From the NCBI RefSeq assembly GCF_016900655.1, contig NZ_JACJKH010000009.1:54730-118729 (forward strand): a stretch of 64,000 bases of DNA, given 5' to 3'. The stretch comes from Drancourtella massiliensis. GTDB taxonomy: Bacteria > Bacillota > Clostridia > Lachnospirales > Lachnospiraceae. Both the position numbers and the translations under genes were made by a program. How positions within the stretch are numbered: position 1 is the stretch's first letter; each line of letters opens with the position of its first letter. Below, in pieces: positions 24,846-32,538 of this stretch. The notes beneath the pieces were generated by a model that was not told the origin of the DNA, did not search any database, and was given only the letters and a program-made list of their open reading frames with translations.

Positions 24846-25456
24846 TGAAAATTCAGATCCTCTCCTTCCCGGAACAGTTATCTTCAGAGGGCACCTCATT
24901 TGAGGTGTCCCATTTACTCTGGGGAACGAAATTTGCTCCTCCCGTTACAGGCCGGATCGGATATGTGCCCGGTGACGGATTCTACGTGGAAATGACCTGT
25001 TTTGAGACAGATCCGCTCCGCCGTCAGACCGGTTTTCAGGTTCCTGTTTACCTGGACAGTGCCATGGAAGCGTTTTTTCACTTCCCGTTTTCCGGAAAGC
25101 GAAGCCGGAAACTCTCTCCGTATATCAATCTGGAATTCAACGCAAACGGCGCTCTCCTTGCCCAGTACGGATTTGCCCGTACCGGCCGTACCCTGTTTTC
25201 GGAAGCAGAATGCCGTGCGCTGTCACACCATGTCCGTCTGATGCCGGACTGCTGGAAACTGACCTTCCATCTTCCGCTTTCCCTTTTGGAACAGATTTAC
25301 GGAATCACAAAATCCGGTCTTCCCGATACCTTTTCCTGCAACTTTTATAAGATTTCGGAAGATCCGTCCATCGAGCATTACGCTGCATTTTCGCCCATCC
25401 TGTCAGACGCTCCGGATTTTCACAGACCGGAATTTTTTGAAAAAGCCACGTTTTGA
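24845..25456 (+). CDS. CBM9-like (DOMON) carbohydrate-binding family protein
   Basis: A 203-residue protein starting at the ATG that overlaps the previous stop. It shows a beta-sandwich composition with FEVSHLLWGT, YINLEFNANGALLAQYG and a terminal DAPDFHRPEFFEKATF. The last motif is characteristic of the 'carbohydrate-binding family 9-like' proteins. There is no signal peptide, so it is probably cytoplasmic despite the family name. It is translationally coupled to the methyltransferase and followed by nagBA. Function unknown. Confidence 0.75.
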   Translation: MKIQILSFPEQLSSEGTSFEVSHLLWGTKFAPPVTGRIGYVPGDGFYVEMTCFETDPLRRQTGFQVPVYLDSAMEAFFHFPFSGKRSRKLSPYINLEFNANGALLAQYGFARTGRTLFSEAECRALSHHVRLMPDCWKLTFHLPLSLLEQIYGITKSGLPDTFSCNFYKISEDPSIEHYAAFSPILSDAPDFHRPEFFEKATF

Positions 25457-25476
25457 AAGTACTTTCTCTTTTTATG

Positions 25477-25485
25477 TGTTATACT
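25477..25485 (+). promoter_or_regulatory. Extended -10 promoter of nagB
   Basis: TGTTATACT forms an extended -10 about 30 bases before the nagB start. No good -35 is visible. Confidence 0.5.
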
Positions 25486-25516
25486 GTAACTATCAAACAA
25501 AAGGGAGATTTTAGTC

Positions 25517-26248
25517 ATGAGATTCTACGTGGAAAAAGATTACGATGCTCTGAGTCAGAGAGCTGCCAACATCATCGCAGCACAGGTTATTTCAAAACCG
25601 GACTGTGTACTTGGTCTGGCTACAGGTTCTTCTCCGGTCGGAACCTACAAAAACCTTGTTGCCAAATACGAGAATGGTGACCTTGATTTTTCACAGGTGA
25701 AGACAGCCAATCTGGATGAGTACAAGGGACTTCCAAAAGATAATGATCAGAGCTACTATTATTTCATGCATGATCATCTGTTTGATCATGTAAATATCGA
25801 TCCGGCAAACACCAATATCCCGGACGGCACATGCGAAGACAGCGAAGCAGAATGTGCGCACTACGAAGAAGTCGTTGCTTCTCTCGGCGGTGTGGATCTT
25901 CAGCTTCTCGGAATCGGACACAATGGTCATATCGGATTCAACGAACCGGGCAGTGAATTCCCGAAAGCAACACATTGTGTTGACCTTCAGCCAAGTACGA
26001 TTGAAGCAAATAAACGTTTCTTTGCTTCCGCTGATGATGTTCCGAAACAGGCTTACAGCATGGGAATCGGAACCATTATGCGCGCAAAGAAAATTCTCCT
26101 TATTGTAAGCGGAGAAGATAAAGCTGAAGCGGTCGCAAAATCATTCTTTGGGCCTGTTACACCGGAAGTACCTGCATCAATCCTGCAGTTCCATCCGGAC
26201 GTAACCGTTGTAGCTGATGAGGCTGCTTTTTCCAAAGTTCCTCGTTAA
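25517..26248 (+). CDS. nagB: Glucosamine-6-phosphate deaminase NagB
   Basis: A 243-residue enzyme converting glucosamine-6-phosphate to fructose-6-phosphate and ammonia. Motifs: [17 protein letters not shown] (phosphate loop), NLDEYKGL (catalytic Asp) and [15 protein letters not shown] (catalytic His). Length is usual for Gram-positive NagB. AAGGGAG precedes the ATG. nagA follows 72 bases later, forming an amino-sugar catabolic unit. Confidence 0.96.
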   Translation: MRFYVEKDYDALSQRAANIIAAQVISKPDCVLGLATGSSPVGTYKNLVAKYENGDLDFSQVKTANLDEYKGLPKDNDQSYYYFMHDHLFDHVNIDPANTNIPDGTCEDSEAECAHYEEVVASLGGVDLQLLGIGHNGHIGFNEPGSEFPKATHCVDLQPSTIEANKRFFASADDVPKQAYSMGIGTIMRAKKILLIVSGEDKAEAVAKSFFGPVTPEVPASILQFHPDVTVVADEAAFSKVPR

Positions 26249-26320
26249 CATGTAATCAGGAATGCCGGGAGGAAGGATTCTTTCCCGGCATCCTTTTCTT
26301 TCAGACAAAGGAGTACTATT

Positions 26321-27436
26321 ATGATTATCAAAAATGTAAAAGTATACGGGGAGGATTTTCACTTCCATCCGGGTGATGTAGTGATTGAAGACGGACTGTT
26401 TTGCGAAACTGCTTCCGGTTCCGGTGAAGTTGTGGACGGCGGCGGTGCCTACGCCATTCCGGGACTGATTGACATTCATTTTCACGGATGCATGGGAGCC
26501 GACGTCTGTGATAACGATCCGGAAGCACTTCGGACAATTGCCGAATATGAAGCTTCCATAGGTGTAACAACCATCTGTCCGGCCACCATGACACTTCCTT
26601 CAGAAGAGCTCAAGAAGATTCTTGCTACCGCTGCTTCCTACACAAATGAGCAGGGTGCACATCTTGTGGGTCTGAATATGGAAGGGCCTTTTATCAGCAT
26701 CGCAAAGAAAGGCGCGCAGGACGAAAGGAATATCATTCCATGTGATGCCGCTCTTTTTAATGAATTTCAGGATGCCGCAAAAGGGCTGATCAAATTTATC
26801 GGCGTTGCGCCGGAAATGGGTCTGGAACGGACACTTGATTTTATCCGGAAAGTGAAGGACAACGTATCCGTTTCTCTGGCACATACAAACGCTCCATATG
26901 CAGACGCAAAGGCCGCTTTCGATGCCGGAGCCTGCCATGCGGTTCATCTTTTCAATGCCATGCCTGCATTTACCCACCGGGAACCGGGTGTTGTCGGCGC
27001 TGTATTTGACAGTCCACATGTATTCGCAGAGCTGATCTGTGACGGAGTCCATATTCATCCGTCCATGGTACGGGCTGCCTTTGCCATGCTTGGTTCCGAA
27101 AGAATCTGCCTGATCAGTGACAGTATGCGCGCCACAGGAATGCCGGACGGCTCCTACACCCTCGGCGGACTGGATGTCAATGTGTCCGGAAAACATGCCA
27201 CTCTGGCAGAGGGTGGAGCACTGGCCGGATCCGTGACAAACCTTGCCGACTGTATGCGTACCGCAGTAACCGAGATGGACATTCCGCTGGAAGACGCTGT
27301 CCGTTGTGCCACCTACAATCCGGCACGCGCACTGCACCTGGAGCATCTGTACGGAAGCATCTCTCCGGGCAAAATCGGAAATCTGGTCCTGTTAAATCCG
27401 GATCTTTCCCTGAAACAGGTTATCATCAACGGCTAA
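26321..27436 (+). CDS. nagA: N-acetylglucosamine-6-phosphate deacetylase NagA
   Basis: A 371-residue amidohydrolase removing the acetyl group of GlcNAc-6-phosphate. Motifs: LIDIHFHGCMGADVCD (metal site start), LNMEGPFIS (catalytic Glu), SLAHTNAPY and CHAVHLFNAM (metal His), ELICDGVHIHP, and LISDSM (catalytic Asp). CAAAGGAGTACTATT precedes the ATG. It sits in an operon with nagB. The next gene starts 20 bases downstream. Confidence 0.96.
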   Translation: MIIKNVKVYGEDFHFHPGDVVIEDGLFCETASGSGEVVDGGGAYAIPGLIDIHFHGCMGADVCDNDPEALRTIAEYEASIGVTTICPATMTLPSEELKKILATAASYTNEQGAHLVGLNMEGPFISIAKKGAQDERNIIPCDAALFNEFQDAAKGLIKFIGVAPEMGLERTLDFIRKVKDNVSVSLAHTNAPYADAKAAFDAGACHAVHLFNAMPAFTHREPGVVGAVFDSPHVFAELICDGVHIHPSMVRAAFAMLGSERICLISDSMRATGMPDGSYTLGGLDVNVSGKHATLAEGGALAGSVTNLADCMRTAVTEMDIPLEDAVRCATYNPARALHLEHLYGSISPGKIGNLVLLNPDLSLKQVIING

Positions 27437-27455
27437 TGACAAGGAGGTGCCGGAT

Positions 27456-27803
27456 ATGAACCATCAGGATTTCATCTCCCGTCCGGGATTTGTCTACCGG
27501 ATCGGAAATCAATATTATTACCTTGGAAAGTGGATCTGTCAAAAATGCAGTGATTCTGATGCTACAGACTCCCACTATATGTATGAACTGGCATATAAGG
27601 AACAAAATCCCGCGGACCTGAACCTCTATTTCCAGAAGCTTCGGGCCTACAGCGATTTCGCTCTTACGCCTCCTCTTGACAAAGAAGGCGTACACCGTGC
27701 TCAGGATCTTCTTCTGGAAAGTCTGTCCGACATACAGGCAGAAGACCTGACACATCAGATTCACGTCTTTGAGGAATGCTACAGCCGCTTTCTGAATCTT
27801 TAG
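27456..27803 (+). CDS. Uncharacterised small protein after nagA
   Basis: A 115-residue protein with its start set at the ATG at 27456, eight bases after AAGGAGG. It is rich in Tyr, Gln and acidic residues (FVYRIGNQYYYLGKWICQKC). No signal peptide or membrane segment is visible, and the two Cys in ICQKC are the only notable motif. It is co-directional with nagBA and ends before a bidirectional terminator. I do not recognise the family. Confidence 0.6.
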   Translation: MNHQDFISRPGFVYRIGNQYYYLGKWICQKCSDSDATDSHYMYELAYKEQNPADLNLYFQKLRAYSDFALTPPLDKEGVHRAQDLLLESLSDIQAEDLTHQIHVFEECYSRFLNL

Positions 27804-27832
27804 GACGTACGCACATTCCTCATACATCACAA

Positions 27833-27876
27833 AATCAGCCGCACAGAGAAAGACTGCCTTTTCTGTACGGCTGATT
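27833..27876. terminator. Bidirectional terminator between convergent genes
   Basis: AATCAGCCG..ACAGA pairs with TTCTGTACGGCTGATT between the 115-residue gene and the convergent HAD gene. Confidence 0.8.
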
Positions 27877-27877
27877 C

Positions 27878-28537
27878 TTACTTTTCTTTCAGTATACTGA
27901 TCACATCAAACAATGATTCACACTGCCATGTGCTGAGACTTTTGATCTCCTCGTCCGGCCTGACCAGATCCGGTATGACAATCGGATACATGCCCGCCGC
28001 ATACGCAGAACGGATTCCGTTCGGCGAGTCCTCCAGTGCGGCCGCTTCCGAAGGCTTCACTCCAAGTTTCTCACATGCTTTCAGATAAATCTCCGGATCC
28101 GGCTTGGCATGTGTGACCATATCGCCAAAGACCGCGGCGTCAAAATAATCCCAGATCCCTCCCTCTTTCAGAAGCGTTCTGGAATAGGCCTCCCCGGACG
28201 AAGTGGCGACCGCCAGCAGGTATCCTTCTTCTTTTGCGTAGGAAAGCAGCTCATCCACACCCGGCTTTTTCGGAACTCCTTCCGTCTCCTTCAATTCATA
28301 GAAAATCTCCCTTGTCATCTGATTAAAGGTCTCTACCGGAAATTCCTCTCCAAATGTCTCCCTGAAATACCTGCTTCTTCTTACAACATTAAACCCGAGG
28401 GTATGATAGATGTGATCTCCTACGTTTGGGTATCCCAGCCGTTCTCCGGCGATATACCACGATTTTTGGACCACTTTCTCCGAGTCAAAGAGAAGCCCGT
28501 CCATGTCAAATACCAGTGCCCTGATCTTTGGCTGCAT
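27878..28537 (-). CDS. HAD-family phosphatase / beta-phosphoglucomutase-like
   Basis: A 219-residue HAD hydrolase. Motif I is VFDMDGLLFDSE (residues 9-20), motif II VATSSGEAY (near 117), motif III K in HAKPDPEIYLKA (near 145), and motif IV ALEDSPNGIRSA (near 167). The helical cap lies between residues 20 and 90. The DMDGLLFDSE pattern fits the beta-phosphoglucomutase/phosphatase branch. Substrate not determined. It lies 20 bases after a small gene, so the two may form an operon. Confidence 0.9.
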   Translation of the reverse strand: MQPKIRALVFDMDGLLFDSEKVVQKSWYIAGERLGYPNVGDHIYHTLGFNVVRRSRYFRETFGEEFPVETFNQMTREIFYELKETEGVPKKPGVDELLSYAKEEGYLLAVATSSGEAYSRTLLKEGGIWDYFDAAVFGDMVTHAKPDPEIYLKACEKLGVKPSEAAALEDSPNGIRSAYAAGMYPIVIPDLVRPDEEIKSLSTWQCESLFDVISILKEK

Positions 28538-28557
28538 CGTCTTTCATCCTTTCTGCT

Positions 28558-28716
28558 CTATAGTTTTCCGCTTCCCATGGCATCCTTTACATAGGAGGTC
28601 ACGTCTTCAAGCTTTTGCAGAATTTCCTGACGTTCTTCCCACTCTTCGCCTTTGAGATCAAGGTCTACCAGTGCCTGTTTTACTTCTTTTAATTTTAAAA
28701 TCAGTTCCTGTCCCAT
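28558..28716 (-). CDS. 52-residue helical small protein
   Basis: A short reading frame from the ATG at 28716 to the TAG at 28558-28560. CAGGAGGGAAAGTTT precedes the start, a strong ribosome site with good spacing. The product starts MGQELILKLKEVKQALVDLD and continues with repeated charged/leucine heptad-like spacing to KDAMGSGKL, suggesting a single amphipathic helix or coiled coil. It is followed 20 bases later by the HAD gene. No family recognised; the coding call rests on the ribosome site and composition. Confidence 0.6.
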   Translation of the reverse strand: MGQELILKLKEVKQALVDLDLKGEEWEERQEILQKLEDVTSYVKDAMGSGKL

Positions 28717-28782
28717 AAACTTTCCCTCCTGTTGTTCTTTTGCCTATATTTTACTACTTCCGTCTTCCAAGGTAAAGGAGTT

Positions 28783-29700
28783 TTAGTTTTCCCACTCCCA
28801 GAGATTCTTCTTTTCCTGATTTTCTTTTGGCGTTTTGAAAATCAGTTCCGGGCTCTTGGCGCTTACTTTCGTGTAAGGCGGCACGGACTCTGTAATGAAA
28901 GTATTTCCTCCGATAATGCAGTGTTCCCCGATCACTGTATCTCCACCAAGGACGGTGGAATTCGAGTAGATCGTCACATGGTCGCCGATGGTAGGGTGTC
29001 GTTTCAGTCCGGCAAGCTTCTGTCCGTTTCTTGTAGACAGCGCCCCCAGCGTCACGCCCTGATAAAGTTTGACATAGTCACCGATCTCGGTCGTCTCCCC
29101 GATTACAATTCCGGTGCCGTGGTCAATAAAGAAATATTCTCCGATTCTGGCTCCCGGATTGATATCGATCCCTGTTCTTCCATGCGCATACTCTGACATG
29201 ATCCGCGGAATAAACGGGATCTTTTCACCATAAAGCACATGGGCAATCCGGTACACATAAACCGCGAACAGTCCAGGATAGGAAAAGATAATCTCCTCCC
29301 GGCTCTGGGCCGCCGGGTCCCCGTCAAATCCAGCCTGTACATCTTTGAGCATCAGATTCTGGATATCCGGAATCCGGGAGAAGAAGCGGTCCGTCACTTC
29401 CTGAGCCTTCTGCTCTACATTCTCTTCTTTCCCCTGATATCTCAGCGCAATGGTGATCTGCTCTTTCAGCGCATCGTAAAGATGGTTGATCCGGTATCCT
29501 GCATAGTAGGCGGTATCCAGTTCCAGCGCGCTGTCTTTTCCAAAATATCCCGGAAAAATAATCTGTCTGAGATCACGGATAATCTCAATCACCGCCGCGC
29601 GCTCCGGAAGCCTCCGCCCTTTTTTCGGCATGAACAGTTCCTCAGTGAGGTAATTACGGTTCAGTTTTTCTACAACTTCTTTTATCGTATCTTTTTTCAT
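28783..29700 (-). CDS. Serine O-acetyltransferase (EpsC/CysE-like)
   Basis: A 305-residue protein from the ATG at 29700, with TGGAG upstream; an upstream in-frame start lacks a ribosome site. The N-terminal 150 residues are helical (YAGYRINHLYDALKEQI). The C-terminal half is a left-handed beta-helix with GIDINPGARIGEYFFIDHGTGIVIGETTEIGD, the serine acetyltransferase signature with catalytic His/Asp, then YQGVTLGA and KRHPTIGDHVTIYSNSTVLGG in blocks. It makes O-acetylserine for cysteine synthesis. No cysteine synthase is adjacent. Confidence 0.9.
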   Translation of the reverse strand: MKKDTIKEVVEKLNRNYLTEELFMPKKGRRLPERAAVIEIIRDLRQIIFPGYFGKDSALELDTAYYAGYRINHLYDALKEQITIALRYQGKEENVEQKAQEVTDRFFSRIPDIQNLMLKDVQAGFDGDPAAQSREEIIFSYPGLFAVYVYRIAHVLYGEKIPFIPRIMSEYAHGRTGIDINPGARIGEYFFIDHGTGIVIGETTEIGDYVKLYQGVTLGALSTRNGQKLAGLKRHPTIGDHVTIYSNSTVLGGDTVIGEHCIIGGNTFITESVPPYTKVSAKSPELIFKTPKENQEKKNLWEWEN

Positions 29701-29811
29701 AATGACTCCATTTTCTTTTTGCTTTATCTTATTACAGTGTGAATGTGATGTCAACCTTGTTCTTTTTCATGCAGTCCTCTCCCTTCCCTGACGTTCCGGG
29801 CCGGGTAAAAG

Positions 29812-29846
29812 AAAAAAACAGGAAGATCTGCATCAGAACCTCCTGC
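29812..29846 (-). terminator. Terminator after the BusR-like gene
   Basis: On the minus strand CAGGAGGTTCTG-ATG-CAGATCTTCCTG is followed by seven T residues. Confidence 0.75.
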
Positions 29847-29924
29847 TCTTTTTTGTGAGTTACATTATAGCCATGAATGACAACTCTATTTTATTTTAAA
29901 GTTGTTACTTTTGCAAGTACTTTT

Positions 29925-30560
29925 TTACTGATGCGGATACATAAATTTCTGTACCCTTTCCGGACATTCCTCATCCCCTGTATAATACAGGATATCATTG
30001 AGTTTAAACACCGCTTTTGGCCCCGGAGACATCATAAGCACTCCATTTCTCCTGATTGCGATCACGGTCGCAAAGGTTTCCTGCCAGAAATCCACTTCCC
30101 CGACAGTCCGGTCCAGATAAGGAGTCTGATCTGTAATCACAATTTCATACGGGATAAATGGATTGGTTGACCGGTAACGCTCAATCTGATCAATCATCTC
30201 TGTCAGATAATCATAGAGCTCTTTGATTTCCTGCTGCTGGCGTTCCACACTGTCAAGAATATTCCGTTTTAGATTCTGGATTGATTTTGTCTGTTTCTGC
30301 TGCTGAAGAAAATTCTTTGCATTATCCACCGACTTGATCAGAACACCGCTGTTTTTCTCAATCGTCACCACATCCCAGTCCGCAAGAATGCACATTGCTC
30401 TGCGCGCTGTCTCCGAAGAAACACTGTACTGACTCCCGATGGCGGATCTTGCATAGATTTTCTGATCCTCCTGATAAATTCCATTTACAATTTTATAGGC
30501 AATATCCGTAGCAATCTGCTGATACTTCGGGATTCCGTTATCTGCTCTTCTCTTATTCAT
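29925..30560 (-). CDS. GntR regulator with RCK_C/TrkA_C domain (BusR-like)
   Basis: A 211-residue protein. Residues 10-78 are a GntR winged helix (YQQIATDIAYKIVNG; SVSSETARRAMCILADWDVV). Residues 80-125 form a Gln/Lys-rich coiled coil. The C-terminal 75 residues (VGEVDFWQETFATVIAIRRNGVLMMSPGP, DILYYTGDEE) match an RCK_C/TrkA_C ligand domain. This is the architecture of BusR, the c-di-AMP-responsive repressor of osmolyte or potassium transport genes. No busAB or ktr/trk gene is adjacent, so its target is elsewhere or the neighbouring genes. The family assignment is from domain order. Confidence 0.8.
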   Translation of the reverse strand: MNKRRADNGIPKYQQIATDIAYKIVNGIYQEDQKIYARSAIGSQYSVSSETARRAMCILADWDVVTIEKNSGVLIKSVDNAKNFLQQQKQTKSIQNLKRNILDSVERQQQEIKELYDYLTEMIDQIERYRSTNPFIPYEIVITDQTPYLDRTVGEVDFWQETFATVIAIRRNGVLMMSPGPKAVFKLNDILYYTGDEECPERVQKFMYPHQ

Positions 30561-30606
30561 TCTGTCTGTCCTCCCTTTCTTTGCATGTCGGATCTTTTCT
30601 TTCGTG

Positions 30607-31782
30607 CTACCGGATGACGGAATAATGATGCGGAGATGTGATCTGCGCGCTCCAGCAGCTGCAGATACCGTTCCTCCGCCCCTCGCACCAGTCTGCGCTG
30701 GTACAGTGCATCGTTACATCCGGGACGGCGAACATGCCGCTGTAACGTCCGGATACCTTCCCGTTCTCCTGTCCCGCTACGTACCCGTTGGATACGAGGA
30801 AGTGCTTCGGAGCATACTCCGAGAAATCCCAGTAACAGGCATCCGTCCCATGTCCCGGAAGCGTAATGCACCAGTATTCTCTGTGAAGTCCGGCGAGCCC
30901 GTCCTCATTTGCCGCCAGCCATGCCGCCCTTTCTTTCCAGGTGTTTCCTGTATAGAGAAAATTCCTGCTGCTGTCTTCACGGGTATGAAAAATCAGTCCT
31001 GTCCTGTCATGAAATGCTTTCAGAATCTCAAGATGTTTCTGGCACCGTTCCACCATTCCAAGAAACCGCTCGTTTCTACGCAGCTTTCTGAAGTCCGACC
31101 GGAAGTTTTTGATGTCCTCTTCCAGTTCCACCGGGATTCCTTCTTCATTTCTCGGAACATCCGCGCTTCTGGAAATGGCAAGAAGCCGCATGTAAATCTC
31201 TCTCATTCTTGAGGAGACCCGGACCAGTTCTCTCCACATGCAGCGGTCCTGCTCATAAAAAGCGTCGAGAATCCCCGCGGACTTAAGTGTCTGTTCCATC
31301 TCCGCTTTCAGTCCGTCTTTCTGCGGCCAGAGTACCTGATACCTCCCGCCGATGCTCTCTCCCCTTTTCAGGAAACAAAGCCTGCCCGGAAAAGTTAAAA
31401 GTACTTCCATCAGGCTGGTAAGTGTCACCGCTTTTCCCGGAAGAAACCCTCCTCTGGAAAGATCCTGCAAAAGCAGCAGAGCAAGCACCTCGTTCATCCA
31501 CCGTTCCGAAAAGAGATCCGGAAGGTATACAGTCCGGATTCCGTCACCCGGCCGTACCCGGCCTGTCTGGAGGAACCCGCTGATATGTTCCGGATCAAAC
31601 TGTGTAATCAGCAAATCATATCCCTCTTCTGCCGCCCGGTCCTGTATCTCCCGGTAAATCTCTCCGCTGTCTGTCCCATTGATTCTTTTATTGCGGGTTC
31701 CACAGTTGACTGCCAGTTTTTCTGTTCCGTCTTCCAGCAGGAAACATTCTCCAAGCCCCATATTGTACATCTGTATTTCCAT
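30607..31782 (-). CDS. Uncharacterised protein with degenerate metallo-beta-lactamase-like N-terminus
   Basis: A 391-residue protein from the ATG at 31782 (GAGAGGACCGGAAT upstream). It begins MEIQMYNMGLGECFLLEDG and KLAVNCGTRN, resembling the opening strands of ComEC-type MBL proteins ('VGQGDC..LVDCG'). At the position of the metal motif THxHxDH it has LLITQFDPEHISGF, which keeps only the last D/E-H pair. WCITLPGHGTDA and HFLVSNGY later resemble 'KxxHHGS' and 'vvsvG' strands of the same family. Metal binding is therefore doubtful. Middle residues (180-280) are helical and Arg-rich. It lies between a P-loop kinase and the BusR-like regulator. Function unknown. Confidence 0.6.
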   Translation of the reverse strand: MEIQMYNMGLGECFLLEDGTEKLAVNCGTRNKRINGTDSGEIYREIQDRAAEEGYDLLITQFDPEHISGFLQTGRVRPGDGIRTVYLPDLFSERWMNEVLALLLLQDLSRGGFLPGKAVTLTSLMEVLLTFPGRLCFLKRGESIGGRYQVLWPQKDGLKAEMEQTLKSAGILDAFYEQDRCMWRELVRVSSRMREIYMRLLAISRSADVPRNEEGIPVELEEDIKNFRSDFRKLRRNERFLGMVERCQKHLEILKAFHDRTGLIFHTREDSSRNFLYTGNTWKERAAWLAANEDGLAGLHREYWCITLPGHGTDACYWDFSEYAPKHFLVSNGYVAGQENGKVSGRYSGMFAVPDVTMHCTSADWCEGRRNGICSCWSAQITSPHHYSVIR

Positions 31783-31893
31783 ATTCCGGTCCTCTCTTTT
31801 GTCCTTGTTCCAGACTCCCCCTACGTCTGACAGGAGATCCCCTGCCGTCCGGCCGGAATCTCCTGTCTGCATTCGTCTGTCTGACTTTTCTCT

Positions 31894-32487
31894 TTACTCC
31901 TCATCCTGGAGTTTTCGTACCACTTCTTTCATGGATTTGCGGAACTCTTCTTCATTGGAATTATAAAACAGAAGGAGCTCCTGATCTTTGCTTTTGTCGT
32001 TCAGTTCTTCCGGGATGGAAAAATCAGTCTTTGCCATGTACTCATCCCAGTGTGCCAGCTTCCATGTGTCACGGTCGCTGTTTCTCCGGATCATCCTCTT
32101 CTTGCAGATTGCCGGATCTGTGACAACCCACACAACATAAAGTCTTGCATTCTTTCGCATCAGATCCTGCCGGAGGCTCTCCATAAATCTCGGATTTCTG
32201 ACCTCACGGGTAAACGGCGCGTTGATCAGCGCAATGTCATCGTATTCCAGCGCATCCACTGCCATATCCAGAATCGCCGCATATTCGTAATCACGGATAT
32301 GTTCTTCAAAGAAATCCGAGCTTCTGTCATATGGCTGATTTGCCACTTCAAAAATCTGTCTGCTCAGAATAATCAGTGCATCTTTATCCAGATATACAAC
32401 ATGCTTCAGTTCTGCCGCAAGTTTCATGGCAACATAGGTTTTTCCGCATGCCGGTGGTGATGTAACTAAAATGAGTTTCTTTTTCAT
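31894..32487 (-). CDS. P-loop ATPase/kinase-like protein
   Basis: A 197-residue protein with Walker A TSPPACGKTYVA (residues 9-20), a DKDALI element near 36, and an Arg-rich lid (KKRMIRRNSDRDTWKLAHW, near 135-155). The layout matches small nucleotide/zeta-type kinases of the AAA_33 group. No partner antitoxin is visible, so a toxin role is not supported. It lies 111 bases upstream of the MBL-like gene on the same strand, and the two may form an operon. Substrate unknown. Confidence 0.75.
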   Translation of the reverse strand: MKKKLILVTSPPACGKTYVAMKLAAELKHVVYLDKDALIILSRQIFEVANQPYDRSSDFFEEHIRDYEYAAILDMAVDALEYDDIALINAPFTREVRNPRFMESLRQDLMRKNARLYVVWVVTDPAICKKRMIRRNSDRDTWKLAHWDEYMAKTDFSIPEELNDKSKDQELLLFYNSNEEEFRKSMKEVVRKLQDEE

Positions 32488-32538
32488 GGATTCATGCCCC
32501 TTTCCTCATATTATCTATACACTATCATACCACAATGT

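Noticed and set aside
31894..32487. P-loop protein as a zeta-type toxin
   Set aside because: No antitoxin partner and no zeta-specific motif beyond the P-loop.
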